Positions 53,288 to 61,208 of a stretch of 64,000 nt of DNA are shown here, piece by piece. Positions within the stretch are counted from its first letter, which is position 1; every line of letters begins with the position of its first letter. The notes below the pieces were generated by a model. That model ran no database searches, was not told where the DNA came from, and was given only the letters and a program-made list of their open reading frames with translations. The DNA comes from Schaalia radingae. Lineage in GTDB: Bacteria; Actinomycetota; Actinomycetes; Actinomycetales; Actinomycetaceae. The stretch spans positions 2,232,001 to 2,296,000 of the forward strand of contig NZ_LT629792.1 in the NCBI RefSeq assembly GCF_900106055.1. The letters are read 5' to 3'. A program made the translations under genes and the position numbers.

Positions 53288-54355
53288 ATGAGTGAGGTGA
53301 AAGCCCTAGGAGCCGGACGTTTCGCGCCTTCTCCGTCGGGGGATCTGCATGTGGGTAATCTGCGCACCGCGGTGCTGGCGTGGCTGTGGGCGAAGGCAAC
53401 GGGCCGGCGTTTCAAGTTACGCATCGAGGATCTGGACCGGGTGCGCTCAGGAGCAGCTGACTCGCAGATCGCTGACCTGACGGCGCTGGGTCTGATGTGG
53501 GATGCGCCAGTCATGTATCAGTCAACCCGCCTGGATGTGCACCGCCGCGCGATCGACTACCTGGTGGAGCAGGGACTGGTTTTCGAGTGCTACTGTTCGC
53601 GCCGCGATATTCGTGAGGCTGCGTCGGCTCCCCACCGCCCGCCGGGCCACTATCCCGGCACGTGTCTGAACCTCAGTGATGCGGAACGAGGGCGACGCCG
53701 AGCGGCCCTGGCTGAATCTGGCAGGCGTCCGGCGCTGCGGCTGCGCGCCCCGATGGATGAGTGGACCATTCACGATGAGCTCTACGGTGAGGTGCGCGCT
53801 CCGGTCGATCATTTTGTCATTCAGCGCTCCGACGGTACGCCCGCCTATAACCTGGCGGTCGTACTGGACGATGCGGCGCAGGGTGTGGATCAGGTGACGC
53901 GTGGTGACGACCTGCTCAGTCAGGCGTCGGCGCAGGGAGCGCTGGCCGACATGCTTGGAATCGACCAGGTGAATTTTGTCCATGTCCCGTTGGCGCTCGC
54001 CGCAGGCACCGGTCAGCGCCTGGCGAAGCGCGATGGCGCGGTGACGCTGTCGGATCTGCGCAAGCTGGGGTGGACGGTTAGCGACGTCATTGAGTGGATC
54101 GGTGAATCACTGGGGGTTCGCGGTGCACGTTCGATCAATGATCTTTCTGACGCGTTGGATCTGTCGGCGCTTCGCGCCTTGCCGCGAGATCCCTGGATGG
54201 TGACGCCGCCCTCGCAAATAAAGCAAAACCCCGACCGGTGGATCGCACCGAGCGGGGCCGCTGCGCGCTCGAAGGGACTCGAACCCCCAACCTTCTGTTT
54301 GGTGTCCAATTCGTCTAATGTGATCTCCCTCGATGACTACCGGCGCGCTATCTAG
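53288..54355 (+). CDS. gluQ: Glutamyl-Q tRNA(Asp) synthetase, C-terminus replaced by prophage
   Basis: A truncated-GluRS paralogue that charges queuosine in tRNA-Asp with glutamate. RFAPSPSGDLHVGNLRTA holds the HIGH-like site, CYCSRRD...HYPGTC supplies zinc ligands, and AKRDGA is the KMSKS-type motif. The catalytic body ends near residue 310 (DPWMVTPP). No stop follows, so the frame reads through a terminator hairpin, into antisense of a tRNA-Arg 3' end (residues about 326-337), and then about 18 residues of prophage DNA. GluQRS normally ends near residue 300-320, so this tail is foreign. GGAGGG lies upstream of the ATG. Confidence 0.9.
   Translation: MSEVKALGAGRFAPSPSGDLHVGNLRTAVLAWLWAKATGRRFKLRIEDLDRVRSGAADSQIADLTALGLMWDAPVMYQSTRLDVHRRAIDYLVEQGLVFECYCSRRDIREAASAPHRPPGHYPGTCLNLSDAERGRRRAALAESGRRPALRLRAPMDEWTIHDELYGEVRAPVDHFVIQRSDGTPAYNLAVVLDDAAQGVDQVTRGDDLLSQASAQGALADMLGIDQVNFVHVPLALAAGTGQRLAKRDGAVTLSDLRKLGWTVSDVIEWIGESLGVRGARSINDLSDALDLSALRALPRDPWMVTPPSQIKQNPDRWIAPSGAAARSKGLEPPTFCLVSNSSNVISLDDYRRAI
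54217..54257 (-). terminator. Intrinsic terminator of the tRNA-Arg gene
   Basis: On the minus strand, CCCCG (54257-54253) pairs with CGGGG (54233-54229), with a second inner stem CGGTG/CACCG, followed by TTTTGCTTTATTT. This lies just after the tRNA-Arg 3' end, so it is the host tRNA terminator left on this side of the prophage. It also falls inside the extended gluQ frame. Confidence 0.75.
54264..54297 (-). other. Prophage attachment site: 3' end of tRNA-Arg
   Basis: The minus strand reads CAGAAGG, then a T stem and loop with TTCGAGT, then the acceptor strand CGAGCGC and discriminator G. This is the 3' half of an actinobacterial tRNA-Arg. The bases before it do not form the rest of the anticodon arm, so the gene is cut here. 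The tRNA 5' part should be at the other prophage end, completed by the phage copy of the 3' end. It marks the left boundary (attL) beside the integrase. Confidence 0.75.
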
Positions 54356-54374
54356 CCATATAGCCTGATCAAAC

Positions 54375-55211
54375 ATGAAACAGCGAACGATCACACCGGC
54401 ATGGCAAAAGTCTTTAGCCGAGTGGCGCGCGGCGCTCGTTGCAGCGGGTCGCACGCCACAGACCATTGAGACGCGCCTTGAGCACATGCGGCGCATGTCG
54501 CGGCAGACGGGCGCGCCCTCTCCTGCTCTATTGTCTCGCTCACGCCTTATTGAATGGGCGGGCGCTCACGCTTGGGCGCGTGAAACACGCCGGTCAATGT
54601 ACGCCACCATTAAAGCGTTCTACAGATGGGCACTCGAAAGCGGCACAGTCAATGATGACATTTCCGACGCGCTGCCACGGGTAAGGGCTGCTGCTCCTGC
54701 TCCACGGCCTGCAGATGAAAGCGCCTACCGCGCGGCACTGGCAGCGGCCACGCCTCGCACTCACGTTATTTTGCGTCTCGCTGGCGAGGCCGGCCTGAGG
54801 CGCGCTGAGATAGCACAGATCAGCGCGCGTGACTTGTATCGTGATCTCATGGGCTTCTCGCTTCGAGTTCACGGCAAGGGCGAGAAAGTGCGTGCCGTGC
54901 CGTTGACTGAATCGCTTGCGCGTGAGGTGCGCGCGCGGCTGGCTGATAGTGCCTCTGGCTGGCTGTTGCCCTCTGAGCGCGGCGGGCACCTCACACCGCG
55001 CTGGGTCGGCAAACTGGCATCACGGGTCTTGCCTGACCCGTACACGCTGCACACCTTACGGCACCGTTTCGCCACGTCTGTTTATTCCACTACGTCTGAC
55101 CTGCTCACCGTTCAGCGCCTTTTGGGTCATGCCAGCGTGGCCACTACTCAACGGTACGTGGCAATAGATGCCGGGCGATTGCGTTCTGCTGTGGCTGCTG
55201 CAGCAGTCTAG
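54375..55211 (+). CDS. int: Prophage tyrosine integrase
   Basis: A 278-residue tyrosine recombinase. The catalytic Arg142 is in EAGLRRAEI, His226 and Arg229 in HTLRH, and the nucleophile Tyr261 in TTQRYVAI; a core-binding domain (ARETRRSMYATIKAFYRWA) lies before. It integrates the phage at the tRNA-Arg 3' end, 77 bp upstream. Only 19 bp separate it from the gluQ tail. Its last 4 bp overlap the convergent lysis gene. It is short relative to lambda Int and lacks an arm-binding domain. Confidence 0.93.
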   Translation: MKQRTITPAWQKSLAEWRAALVAAGRTPQTIETRLEHMRRMSRQTGAPSPALLSRSRLIEWAGAHAWARETRRSMYATIKAFYRWALESGTVNDDISDALPRVRAAAPAPRPADESAYRAALAAATPRTHVILRLAGEAGLRRAEIAQISARDLYRDLMGFSLRVHGKGEKVRAVPLTESLAREVRARLADSASGWLLPSERGGHLTPRWVGKLASRVLPDPYTLHTLRHRFATSVYSTTSDLLTVQRLLGHASVATTQRYVAIDAGRLRSAVAAAAV

Positions 55212-55546
55212 CGGCGCTGCTCTAGCTGATTAATCCGCTCGTCGTGACGGTCTAATCGGCGCTCATGATCGCTGGCTGCGTCTGCCAGATCGCGTCTGAT
55301 CTCGCCTATCTGGTGACCTACCGCGCGCGTGCGCTCATCGAGGCCGGTCACGGTAGCGGCAACGCCTGCAAGATGCTTTTCAATGCGGGTCACCTGATCG
55401 GCAATACTTGCGCCGTGATCGGGTCGCAATTGCGCGGTATCCTCTTTCACGCGCCGGGTCTTGGCAAGCGTGGCCAGATTAGCGATAAGCGCACCTAATC
55501 CACCGAGGCCACCTAGCGCGGTGATAATCATGGCCAGATCATTCAT
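55208..55546 (-). CDS. Small phage protein with membrane helix and coiled coil
   Basis: A 112-residue protein with one N-terminal helix (MIITALGGLGGLGALIANLATL) and a long charged heptad-like region to the C-terminus (VTRIEKHLAGVAATVTGLDERT, RRLDRHDERINQLEQRR). It resembles the DUF2746-type proteins found next to holins in actinophages, by recall. ATG 55546 overlaps the holin-like stop as ATGA; the frame is open further upstream. It is the last gene of the lysis cluster. Confidence 0.75.
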   Translation of the reverse strand: MNDLAMIITALGGLGGLGALIANLATLAKTRRVKEDTAQLRPDHGASIADQVTRIEKHLAGVAATVTGLDERTRAVGHQIGEIRRDLADAASDHERRLDRHDERINQLEQRR

Positions 55547-55791
55547 GATGCCTTTGGGGTGTGGACGAGGGCGGTAGCGGTGCCAAGAATCGCTGATGCA
55601 AGAGTGATCCACAAGGGCACCTGAGCATCGCTAATAATCCCATAACCACCAAGTAACGCAATGACTGCTAGGCAAATGCCGTAAAGCCATGCTCTAACCT
55701 GAGGCGTAAGCCATTCAAAGCGGCGCGGGGTCAGATCGGCGCGCGGCGCGGGCGGCGCGTCGGCCATATGCCGGGGCGTGTACTCGCTCAC
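55543..55791 (-). CDS. Holin-like phage protein
   Basis: An 82-residue protein with two membrane helices (WLYGICLAVIALLGGYGII and LWITLASAILGTATALV) and a short charged N-terminal tail, the layout of class II holins. Its start overlaps the endolysin stop by four bases. Position next to the endolysin supports a holin, but no sequence motif proves it. Confidence 0.75.
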   Translation of the reverse strand: MSEYTPRHMADAPPAPRADLTPRRFEWLTPQVRAWLYGICLAVIALLGGYGIISDAQVPLWITLASAILGTATALVHTPKAS

Positions 55792-56504
55792 GCTGCATCA
55801 CCCGCCTGTGGTGCGCGGCCTGCCAGTGCCTCGGCCTTGCAGTAATCCCAAAATGCGCGCGTGCAGATGAGGGCTGCACCACCGCATAATTGCCGGTTGA
55901 GATTATTCGCTGCTGACTGGCCAGTGAACTCTAGCCAAAAATTAGGGGCGACAATGGCGAACCTCAAGCCGTTTCCCTCTTTCAATGCAAGCATAAACAT
56001 TCCTCTAGTTCCTTTCCCTTGCTGTGGTTTCGTTGCTGGGTTTGGGCGCGGCAGAATCGCGCCTGATTGGATCTGACGGGCGCGCTGGTCTAGCCATGCA
56101 AGGCGCGTGTAGTACCTGCCGGGGCACGCGGTAGGCACGATGTCCCGGTGACCCCTTAGCGGCAAATACCCGTATGCGCGCCTGATGTCTGCTATCAGCT
56201 CGGCCACCGTTTCAAGATCGCCGGCGCTCATTTCCGGGTGGCACTCAATGCCGATGCTCTCTAGATTGGCTTGCCATGTGCCGGCGTGATAGGCCGTGTT
56301 GCTGCACGCTACTAGGCATGTGACGCGGCCAGCGCTTGCCACGTAGTGCGCGCTGGTTTCCGCTCTATTCTCGAAAAAGTCCACCACGCCTGAGTGGGTC
56401 TGTCCGTCTGCTCCCCAATGGTGGATGACGATGTAGCGCGGGCGGTTGCCCTCGCGGCCGTATGAGAAACTGCGCGCGGTGTGCTGCGTCTCGTATGTGT
56501 ACAT
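55788..56504 (-). CDS. Endolysin, N-acetylmuramoyl-L-alanine amidase
   Basis: A 238-residue amidase 2 domain protein. Zinc ligands are His in IVIHHWG, His in HRDIVPTACPG and the Cys four residues after; NTAYHAGTWQ and IGIECHPE belong to the active site. It cuts the stem peptide from murein to lyse the host. The catalytic domain ends near residue 150; the rest is probably a wall-binding region. ATG 56504 is the only candidate; it overlaps the holin-like gene by four bases. Confidence 0.9.
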   Translation of the reverse strand: MYTYETQHTARSFSYGREGNRPRYIVIHHWGADGQTHSGVVDFFENRAETSAHYVASAGRVTCLVACSNTAYHAGTWQANLESIGIECHPEMSAGDLETVAELIADIRRAYGYLPLRGHRDIVPTACPGRYYTRLAWLDQRARQIQSGAILPRPNPATKPQQGKGTRGMFMLALKEGNGLRFAIVAPNFWLEFTGQSAANNLNRQLCGGAALICTRAFWDYCKAEALAGRAPQAGDAA

Positions 56505-56510
56505 TGGTGC

Positions 56511-56960
56511 CTACTTTGCGGGGTAGAACGTTGCGGCCAGCGGCACTAGCCAGCCTGTACCGGAATCAACAGACGTGTAGCTGTCGATTGAAAGCTGGCC
56601 ATTAGATGAGGTAAACAGTTCTGCATAAGCAATATTTGGGCTATCTTTGCGTGCGACACATGCGCCAATAAATTGTGTCTTAGCTGGTCGCATATTGACG
56701 GGCAGAATAGCAATATTATTGAGGTATCCACCCACGCGCCTAATGACTGCTCCCTCGATAACGACAAGGCCGGCCACCATGCGGGCGCGGGGTTCATGAC
56801 CTGCGACTGTTTCCCACCCGTTCGAGACTGTGAGGCGCTGCCAGTCCGTGAAAAGTTTGTCAATGGTTTCGGCTTGACGCTTGGCTAACGCGGGATAATC
56901 GGCCACGCGGTCGCCGGCAATGGGGTACGGAATCTGCAGAATGTCTGTGGTTGCTGGCAT
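56511..56960 (-). CDS. Phage minor tail or baseplate protein
   Basis: A 149-residue protein of unknown fold, without membrane helix or signal, placed between the minor tail protein and endolysin genes, where fibre or receptor-binding proteins usually lie. Repeated beta-type residues (VVIEGAVIRRVGGYLNNIAILPV, TSSNGQLSIDSYTSVDSGTG) suit a beta-sandwich tip. The function is inferred from position only. Confidence 0.65.
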   Translation of the reverse strand: MPATTDILQIPYPIAGDRVADYPALAKRQAETIDKLFTDWQRLTVSNGWETVAGHEPRARMVAGLVVIEGAVIRRVGGYLNNIAILPVNMRPAKTQFIGACVARKDSPNIAYAELFTSSNGQLSIDSYTSVDSGTGWLVPLAATFYPAK

Positions 56961-56972
56961 AGTTAGTCTCCT

Positions 56973-58745
56973 TTAGATGGTTGCGGCTGAGAGTTGTGCC
57001 CATGTGAGGCGGGCTAGTCGGTCGAAAGTCACGGGGCGCGGGACTTGCTGCCAGCGCACACTATCGGCGCGGGTCGCGGCGCGCGTGAGCGTCATAGCTA
57101 GTAGCCATCTGCCCTGCTCAAAAGTGCATGTCCCACCGTCTAGATAAACGGGGATATTTGGCGCTCCGGGCACCCAACCGGCAACGCCGGTAAGCATCAG
57201 CGGCAAGCCAATGCGCCGGGTTGAATCAAGGGCAGCTATCACATTGAGCGGGTCGGTGCCGGGATAATCGGTGTCCCATGTTGCGGCGGGGATCTGCCAC
57301 CCGCCGGGCGCTGTCCGGTCGAGTGTGCGCGCGGCAAGGCGGCGCGCGTCCTGCTCGCTGGTTAGGTCTGTTTGTACGCTCATTGACCTGTATCCATAGG
57401 CTGCTAGGCGCTGTGGGTCGCTCGCGCTCACCACGCGGTCGGTCAGTGTTTGTTCGCCCTGCTGGTCGGTCGTGGTTTCTTTCCAGCGCACTTCGACGGT
57501 TGTGGCCATGTCGGTGGTGTCGCGTTTGATCGTGATGCCTGAGCGCTGAACGACGGCGGCGGGGATACTCATGGCCTGATCGACGGCGGGGTCTATGGTC
57601 ACCTGGCCACTAGGCGGCACGGTGAGGGCGTATAGCGCTTTTCGCTGGTCTAGATCCTCTAGTCGCACATAATCACCGGTTACTGCGTGAGTGGCTGGCC
57701 ACAAAATAGCGCCCGTTGAGTGTGCGATGTCTTGCAGTAGTGCCCATGGCTCGCGCCGGTCTACGTCTAGCGGGGCTAGCGTGAGCGCGCCGGGCGCTGG
57801 ATCGACTATCGCCGTAATATCGAGGCCGGCCTCGCTGATGATCCGTTCGATACGCTCACGCGCTGTTTCGCGTGGCCACGGCTTGCTGCCAATGCGTATA
57901 TTCGCCATTTCAGCGGGGAATTCGGCGGCGGTGATAGTGGCTATCGGGCGCTGCAAGCGCGCGTCATACGTCACGGGAATGTCAGTAATTCTGCCAGTGA
58001 ACACTGTCGCCGTATAGATGGGCGTGTCTGTGCGCGTGAGGCGCGCCGCGCTGATCGTGATGCGCGTATAGTCCTGCCAGCGCTGCTCGTAGGCCGGCCA
58101 GCGGCGCTGCATGGTACGCCATAGCGGGGCGATGGGATCGAAAATGACGGCCAGTCCTACCCACACGCCGGGGCGGGGTGTGAAGTCCTGCTGATAGGTG
58201 CCTGAGCGGGTCACTGTGATGATGGGGTCGCCTATTTCGGCGGCGCTTGCCCAAGGCGCGGTGAAGTACACGGGTGCCACGCTTGCGCGCGCCTGATCGG
58301 GAATAGTGAGCGTGACGGCGGCGTGTAGCACAGTGCCTGCAGCGGCTTTGGGAATGCTGTCCCACGCGGCGGGGCTGTGTCCGTCCTGAGCGAAAACGGC
58401 GGGCGGGTAAATGCGGGTGACGCGGCGGGCGGGGCTGCCAGCGGTGAGCGTTTCCGGGCGCGCTGTGATAACGGTCGTGGTCTGAGCGGGCGCGGTGTAT
58501 GAGGCGGTCACGCTGACGGGCATACCCGCCTGCAGATCCTCTAGCGCGCGCGGCGCGCCGGTGCCGTCTGGTAAGGCCAGTACTGCGTGCATGGTCGCCG
58601 GCTCTGGCTGGTCAAGCCGGCTCCTGCGTCCCCACTGCACGCTGAGGCCTGCCAGCGCTGTCACGGTGTGCGCGGCAAGGCTGGCTGCACTATCGGCCAC
58701 GCGCTGACCATTGATTGCTAGCTCACATGTGATCTGGAGTGTCAT
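56973..58745 (-). CDS. Phage minor tail (distal tail) protein
   Basis: A 590-residue protein after the tape measure gene. The first 250 residues look beta-rich, then a segment KPWPRETARERIERIISEAGLDIT and ALLQDIAHSTGAILWP resemble actinophage tail-hub proteins. The start ATG 58745 overlaps the tape measure stop as ATGA. It is probably a tail-hub or baseplate component at the tip. Confidence 0.78.
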   Translation of the reverse strand: MTLQITCELAINGQRVADSAASLAAHTVTALAGLSVQWGRRSRLDQPEPATMHAVLALPDGTGAPRALEDLQAGMPVSVTASYTAPAQTTTVITARPETLTAGSPARRVTRIYPPAVFAQDGHSPAAWDSIPKAAAGTVLHAAVTLTIPDQARASVAPVYFTAPWASAAEIGDPIITVTRSGTYQQDFTPRPGVWVGLAVIFDPIAPLWRTMQRRWPAYEQRWQDYTRITISAARLTRTDTPIYTATVFTGRITDIPVTYDARLQRPIATITAAEFPAEMANIRIGSKPWPRETARERIERIISEAGLDITAIVDPAPGALTLAPLDVDRREPWALLQDIAHSTGAILWPATHAVTGDYVRLEDLDQRKALYALTVPPSGQVTIDPAVDQAMSIPAAVVQRSGITIKRDTTDMATTVEVRWKETTTDQQGEQTLTDRVVSASDPQRLAAYGYRSMSVQTDLTSEQDARRLAARTLDRTAPGGWQIPAATWDTDYPGTDPLNVIAALDSTRRIGLPLMLTGVAGWVPGAPNIPVYLDGGTCTFEQGRWLLAMTLTRAATRADSVRWQQVPRPVTFDRLARLTWAQLSAATI

Positions 58746-60793
58746 GCTGCACCGCCTAGCTTGATGGTGCCCATGCGGTACTGCTGCTCTCTCAGTATGT
58801 CGCTAATCTGACGGGCAACACTGAGCGGGTCTAAAGCGCCGTTCACGGTGATGTTGATGATGGGCGCGGCCTGCTGGCCTTGCGCGGGCGCGCCGGTGAT
58901 GCTCATGGGCTGGGCGGCGGGTATGCTCATCAGATTTTCGGCGCTGCGTGTGACGGCGGCGCGCGTTGAATCAAGCCCTTTGACCAAGCCTAGGCCGGTG
59001 AACCTGCCTATCTCGGTAAACACTTTCGACGGGCTAGCGATGCCAAGAAAGCCTTTCACCTTATCTACTGCACTACTGGCTATGCTGGTGACTGAATCCC
59101 ACACGCGCCCGGCCATGCCGGTAATACCGTTGATAAAGCCTTGAATCAGATCACGGCCTGCAGAATATAGCCTGCTGCCGATGCCGGCCAGCGCGCCTAC
59201 CGCCTTACCGGGCAGCTCACGCACAAAGCCAACGGCACGGCTGACACCGCTGCTGATAGCGCCGGTGATCCAATTCCACGCGCCTACTACTAGGTTACAG
59301 ATCGCGTTCCACGCGTTGCCGAAGATTGATTGAATTAGCGTGAGCGCGCCTGTAATGATCCCCTTGACCATGTTGAGTGCGTACCCTATTGCGCCTTGAA
59401 TGGCTTGCCACGCGCCGGCCACGATGCTTTTAATACCGTCCCACGCGCCCTGCCAGTCGCCGGTGATCACGCTGGTGACCACCTGAATAATGCCCTTAAT
59501 GACGTTCAGCGCACCACTAATGACCTGCCAGATTGCCTGCAGTGCGCCTGACACGGTATTGAACACTGTCGCGAAAACTGGCTGCAGTGCTTGGGCGATA
59601 CTCTGAATCATCGGCCAGACCTGCTGCCCAAAGCTCACGAAAGCGTCGAAAATTCCTTTGACTGCTTCTTTTCCTCTTTGCAGCGCGGGGCTATCGAAAG
59701 CGGCGGCAAACTTGGAGCCATCAAAACTCTGGATAAGCTCAACGATCTTTCCTAGAGCCTCGCCTACCGTGCTAAACACCGCGCTGCCTAGCGGCTCTAA
59801 CGCCAGCTTTGTGTTGTTCTTGAGTAGATCCCAATATTCGGCGGCGTCCATGGTCTCTTTTCCTAGATCCATGATGCTATCGCCTGAGCCTTGCGCAATA
59901 GCGCTGAGATCGTCCATGTTCAGCGCGCCCTGCTTAATGGCTTGAACGAACTGAGGCGCGCCGCGCGTGCCGAACAGCTTACCGGCAAGGTCTAGCGCGC
60001 CGGCCTCATCGCCCTTGTCGATCATTCCGCTGATTTCGCCTGTCACACGGTTAAACGCGTCTGCTGGTGCTTCACCGCTCTTAGCTAGCTCAACTAGGCC
60101 TTTACTCATAGAGTTGAGCGTCTTGCCTGTGTCTAGGCCGGCCTTGTCTAGCGCGCCGGCCAGCGCTGCTGACTGGTCAAAGCTCAAGCCCAATCCCTGC
60201 AAGGCGGGCGCGGCCTTGCTGACCTTATCGCTAAGATCATTCATGCCGATGCCGGTAGACTGCGACACTCTAAAAAGGGTGTCCATCGCTGCTGTAGTGT
60301 CGGTGCCCTCAATGTTGAAAGCGTTGAAAGCGCCGGTCACGCGGCTAATGTCGATGTCCTCGCCTAACATGCGCCCGGCCTCTAACACCTGCCCTGCTAA
60401 CTGCTGTAGCGTTTCGCCGGCTAATCCGGTGCGCGTGTTCAGATCAGCTACAACGGTGCCGATCTTGTCAAGGTCGGCTGGCACCTGCGCGCCTACCGCT
60501 TTAGCATCGTCGATCAGTCCGTCTAGCGCGTTGCCGGTGGCTCCCGTGCCTACCCGGATTGTGTCGCTCATTTCGTCGAACTGTGAGCCTATGTCGTATA
60601 GGCCTTTAACGGCTGCTGCTGCAAGGGCGGGCACTGCTGCCACTGCTGCAACCATGCCGGCCTGCACCAAGGGGGCGGCGGCTCCGAACTTGCTCGAAAA
60701 CTTCCCTATTGCGCGCTCTGCTCCGCTCATAGCCTTTTGGGCGGGCTTGGAATCACCAAGGATCTTTATTTTCATGATCGCTGGGCTGCCCAT
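58742..60793 (-). CDS. Tail tape measure protein
   Basis: A 683-residue tape measure protein. It has a conserved N-terminal part (MKIKILGDSKPAQKAM) and a TP901-type core (DIGSQFDEMSDTIRVGTGATG, GMNDLSDKVSKAAPALQGLGL), then hydrophobic repeats of AWQAIQGAI/GALNVIKGIIQV type and a C-terminal ISMAMS-type tail. It sets tail length and spans the host membrane during DNA entry. Expected tail length from its size is roughly 100 nm by the usual ratio. AGGAG precedes the start by seven bases. Confidence 0.92.
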   Translation of the reverse strand: MGSPAIMKIKILGDSKPAQKAMSGAERAIGKFSSKFGAAAPLVQAGMVAAVAAVPALAAAAVKGLYDIGSQFDEMSDTIRVGTGATGNALDGLIDDAKAVGAQVPADLDKIGTVVADLNTRTGLAGETLQQLAGQVLEAGRMLGEDIDISRVTGAFNAFNIEGTDTTAAMDTLFRVSQSTGIGMNDLSDKVSKAAPALQGLGLSFDQSAALAGALDKAGLDTGKTLNSMSKGLVELAKSGEAPADAFNRVTGEISGMIDKGDEAGALDLAGKLFGTRGAPQFVQAIKQGALNMDDLSAIAQGSGDSIMDLGKETMDAAEYWDLLKNNTKLALEPLGSAVFSTVGEALGKIVELIQSFDGSKFAAAFDSPALQRGKEAVKGIFDAFVSFGQQVWPMIQSIAQALQPVFATVFNTVSGALQAIWQVISGALNVIKGIIQVVTSVITGDWQGAWDGIKSIVAGAWQAIQGAIGYALNMVKGIITGALTLIQSIFGNAWNAICNLVVGAWNWITGAISSGVSRAVGFVRELPGKAVGALAGIGSRLYSAGRDLIQGFINGITGMAGRVWDSVTSIASSAVDKVKGFLGIASPSKVFTEIGRFTGLGLVKGLDSTRAAVTRSAENLMSIPAAQPMSITGAPAQGQQAAPIINITVNGALDPLSVARQISDILREQQYRMGTIKLGGAA

Positions 60794-60803
60794 GATCGCG
60801 CTC

Positions 60804-60945
60804 CTAATAGGCTTGGTCTTCTTGCAGTAGATCTAGTGCTTGCTCAAGCACTGTTGGGTGGTCTAGCCAGTCGCCGGGCGCTGTGCCGGTGCGTATGCAC
60901 AGGGCGGCTAGTGCGCGGCTGGCTGGGTACTGGTCATTCTCGAAA
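60804..60945 (-). CDS. Frameshift extension of tail assembly chaperone (gpT part)
   Basis: An open +1 frame runs from the end of the chaperone gene to TAG 60804-60806. It reads FENDQYPASRALAAL, CIRTGTAPGDW and LEQALDLLQEDQAY, the usual style of chaperone C-terminal extensions. It has no start codon of its own and is continuous with the chaperone if ribosomes shift forward at TTT CGA. It ends 10 bp before the tape measure start. The +1 direction is unusual for this gene pair. Confidence 0.65.
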
Positions 60946-61197
60946 CGGCGCGGCCTCGTCCTCGCTGTCTGTGGTCAGTTCGTCTACCCCGTCTAGCCAT
61001 TCTGTAAACGCGGCCTGTGTGTCGCCGGCTCTGCGTGCTTCGGTGTACGCGGCGAACGCCGTCCCGGTGTACTGTGCATCTGTGAGGCTCTTTCCGCGCG
61101 CTGCGAGATATTCCTCTGCTTTCACAATGGCTGCTGGCCTGAGCGGGTAAGTGTGCTCACCGTCCGGGGTGGTCACGTGGATCATTGAAACGGCCAT
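60934..61197 (-). CDS. Tail assembly chaperone (gpG part)
   Basis: An 87-residue protein rich in helix (AAIVKAEEYLAARGKSLTDA, YTEARRAGDTQAAFTEWLDGV) and acidic residues, directly upstream of the tape measure gene, where siphoviruses encode gpG and gpGT. In HK97-like phages this protein keeps the tape measure soluble. ATG 61197 with AGGAGCAACAGT upstream. It ends with UGA followed by C, a weak stop context, just after the putative shift site. Confidence 0.8.
   Translation of the reverse strand: MAVSMIHVTTPDGEHTYPLRPAAIVKAEEYLAARGKSLTDAQYTGTAFAAYTEARRAGDTQAAFTEWLDGVDELTTDSEDEAAPFRE
60940..60945 (-). other. Putative +1 programmed frameshift site TTT CGA
   Basis: In the chaperone frame the last codons are TTT CGA GAA TGA C. 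A forward slip of one base at TTT gives TTC, which the same tRNA-Phe reads, while CGA is a rare codon likely to pause the ribosome. The resulting frame is open for 46 codons with phage-like content. A -2 slip would give the same frame, so direction is not proven. Confidence 0.5.
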
Positions 61198-61208
61198 TAC
61201 TGTTGCTC

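Noticed and set aside
54264..54340. A complete tRNA gene on the minus strand beside the integrase
   Set aside because: Only the 3' half folds as tRNA-Arg; the sequence before CAGAAGG cannot make the anticodon, D and acceptor 5' arms.
59967..60830. 287-codon plus-strand ORF opposite the tape measure gene
   Set aside because: Antisense with Ala/Ser-rich content and no motifs; the tape measure frame is supported by its ribosome site and gene order.
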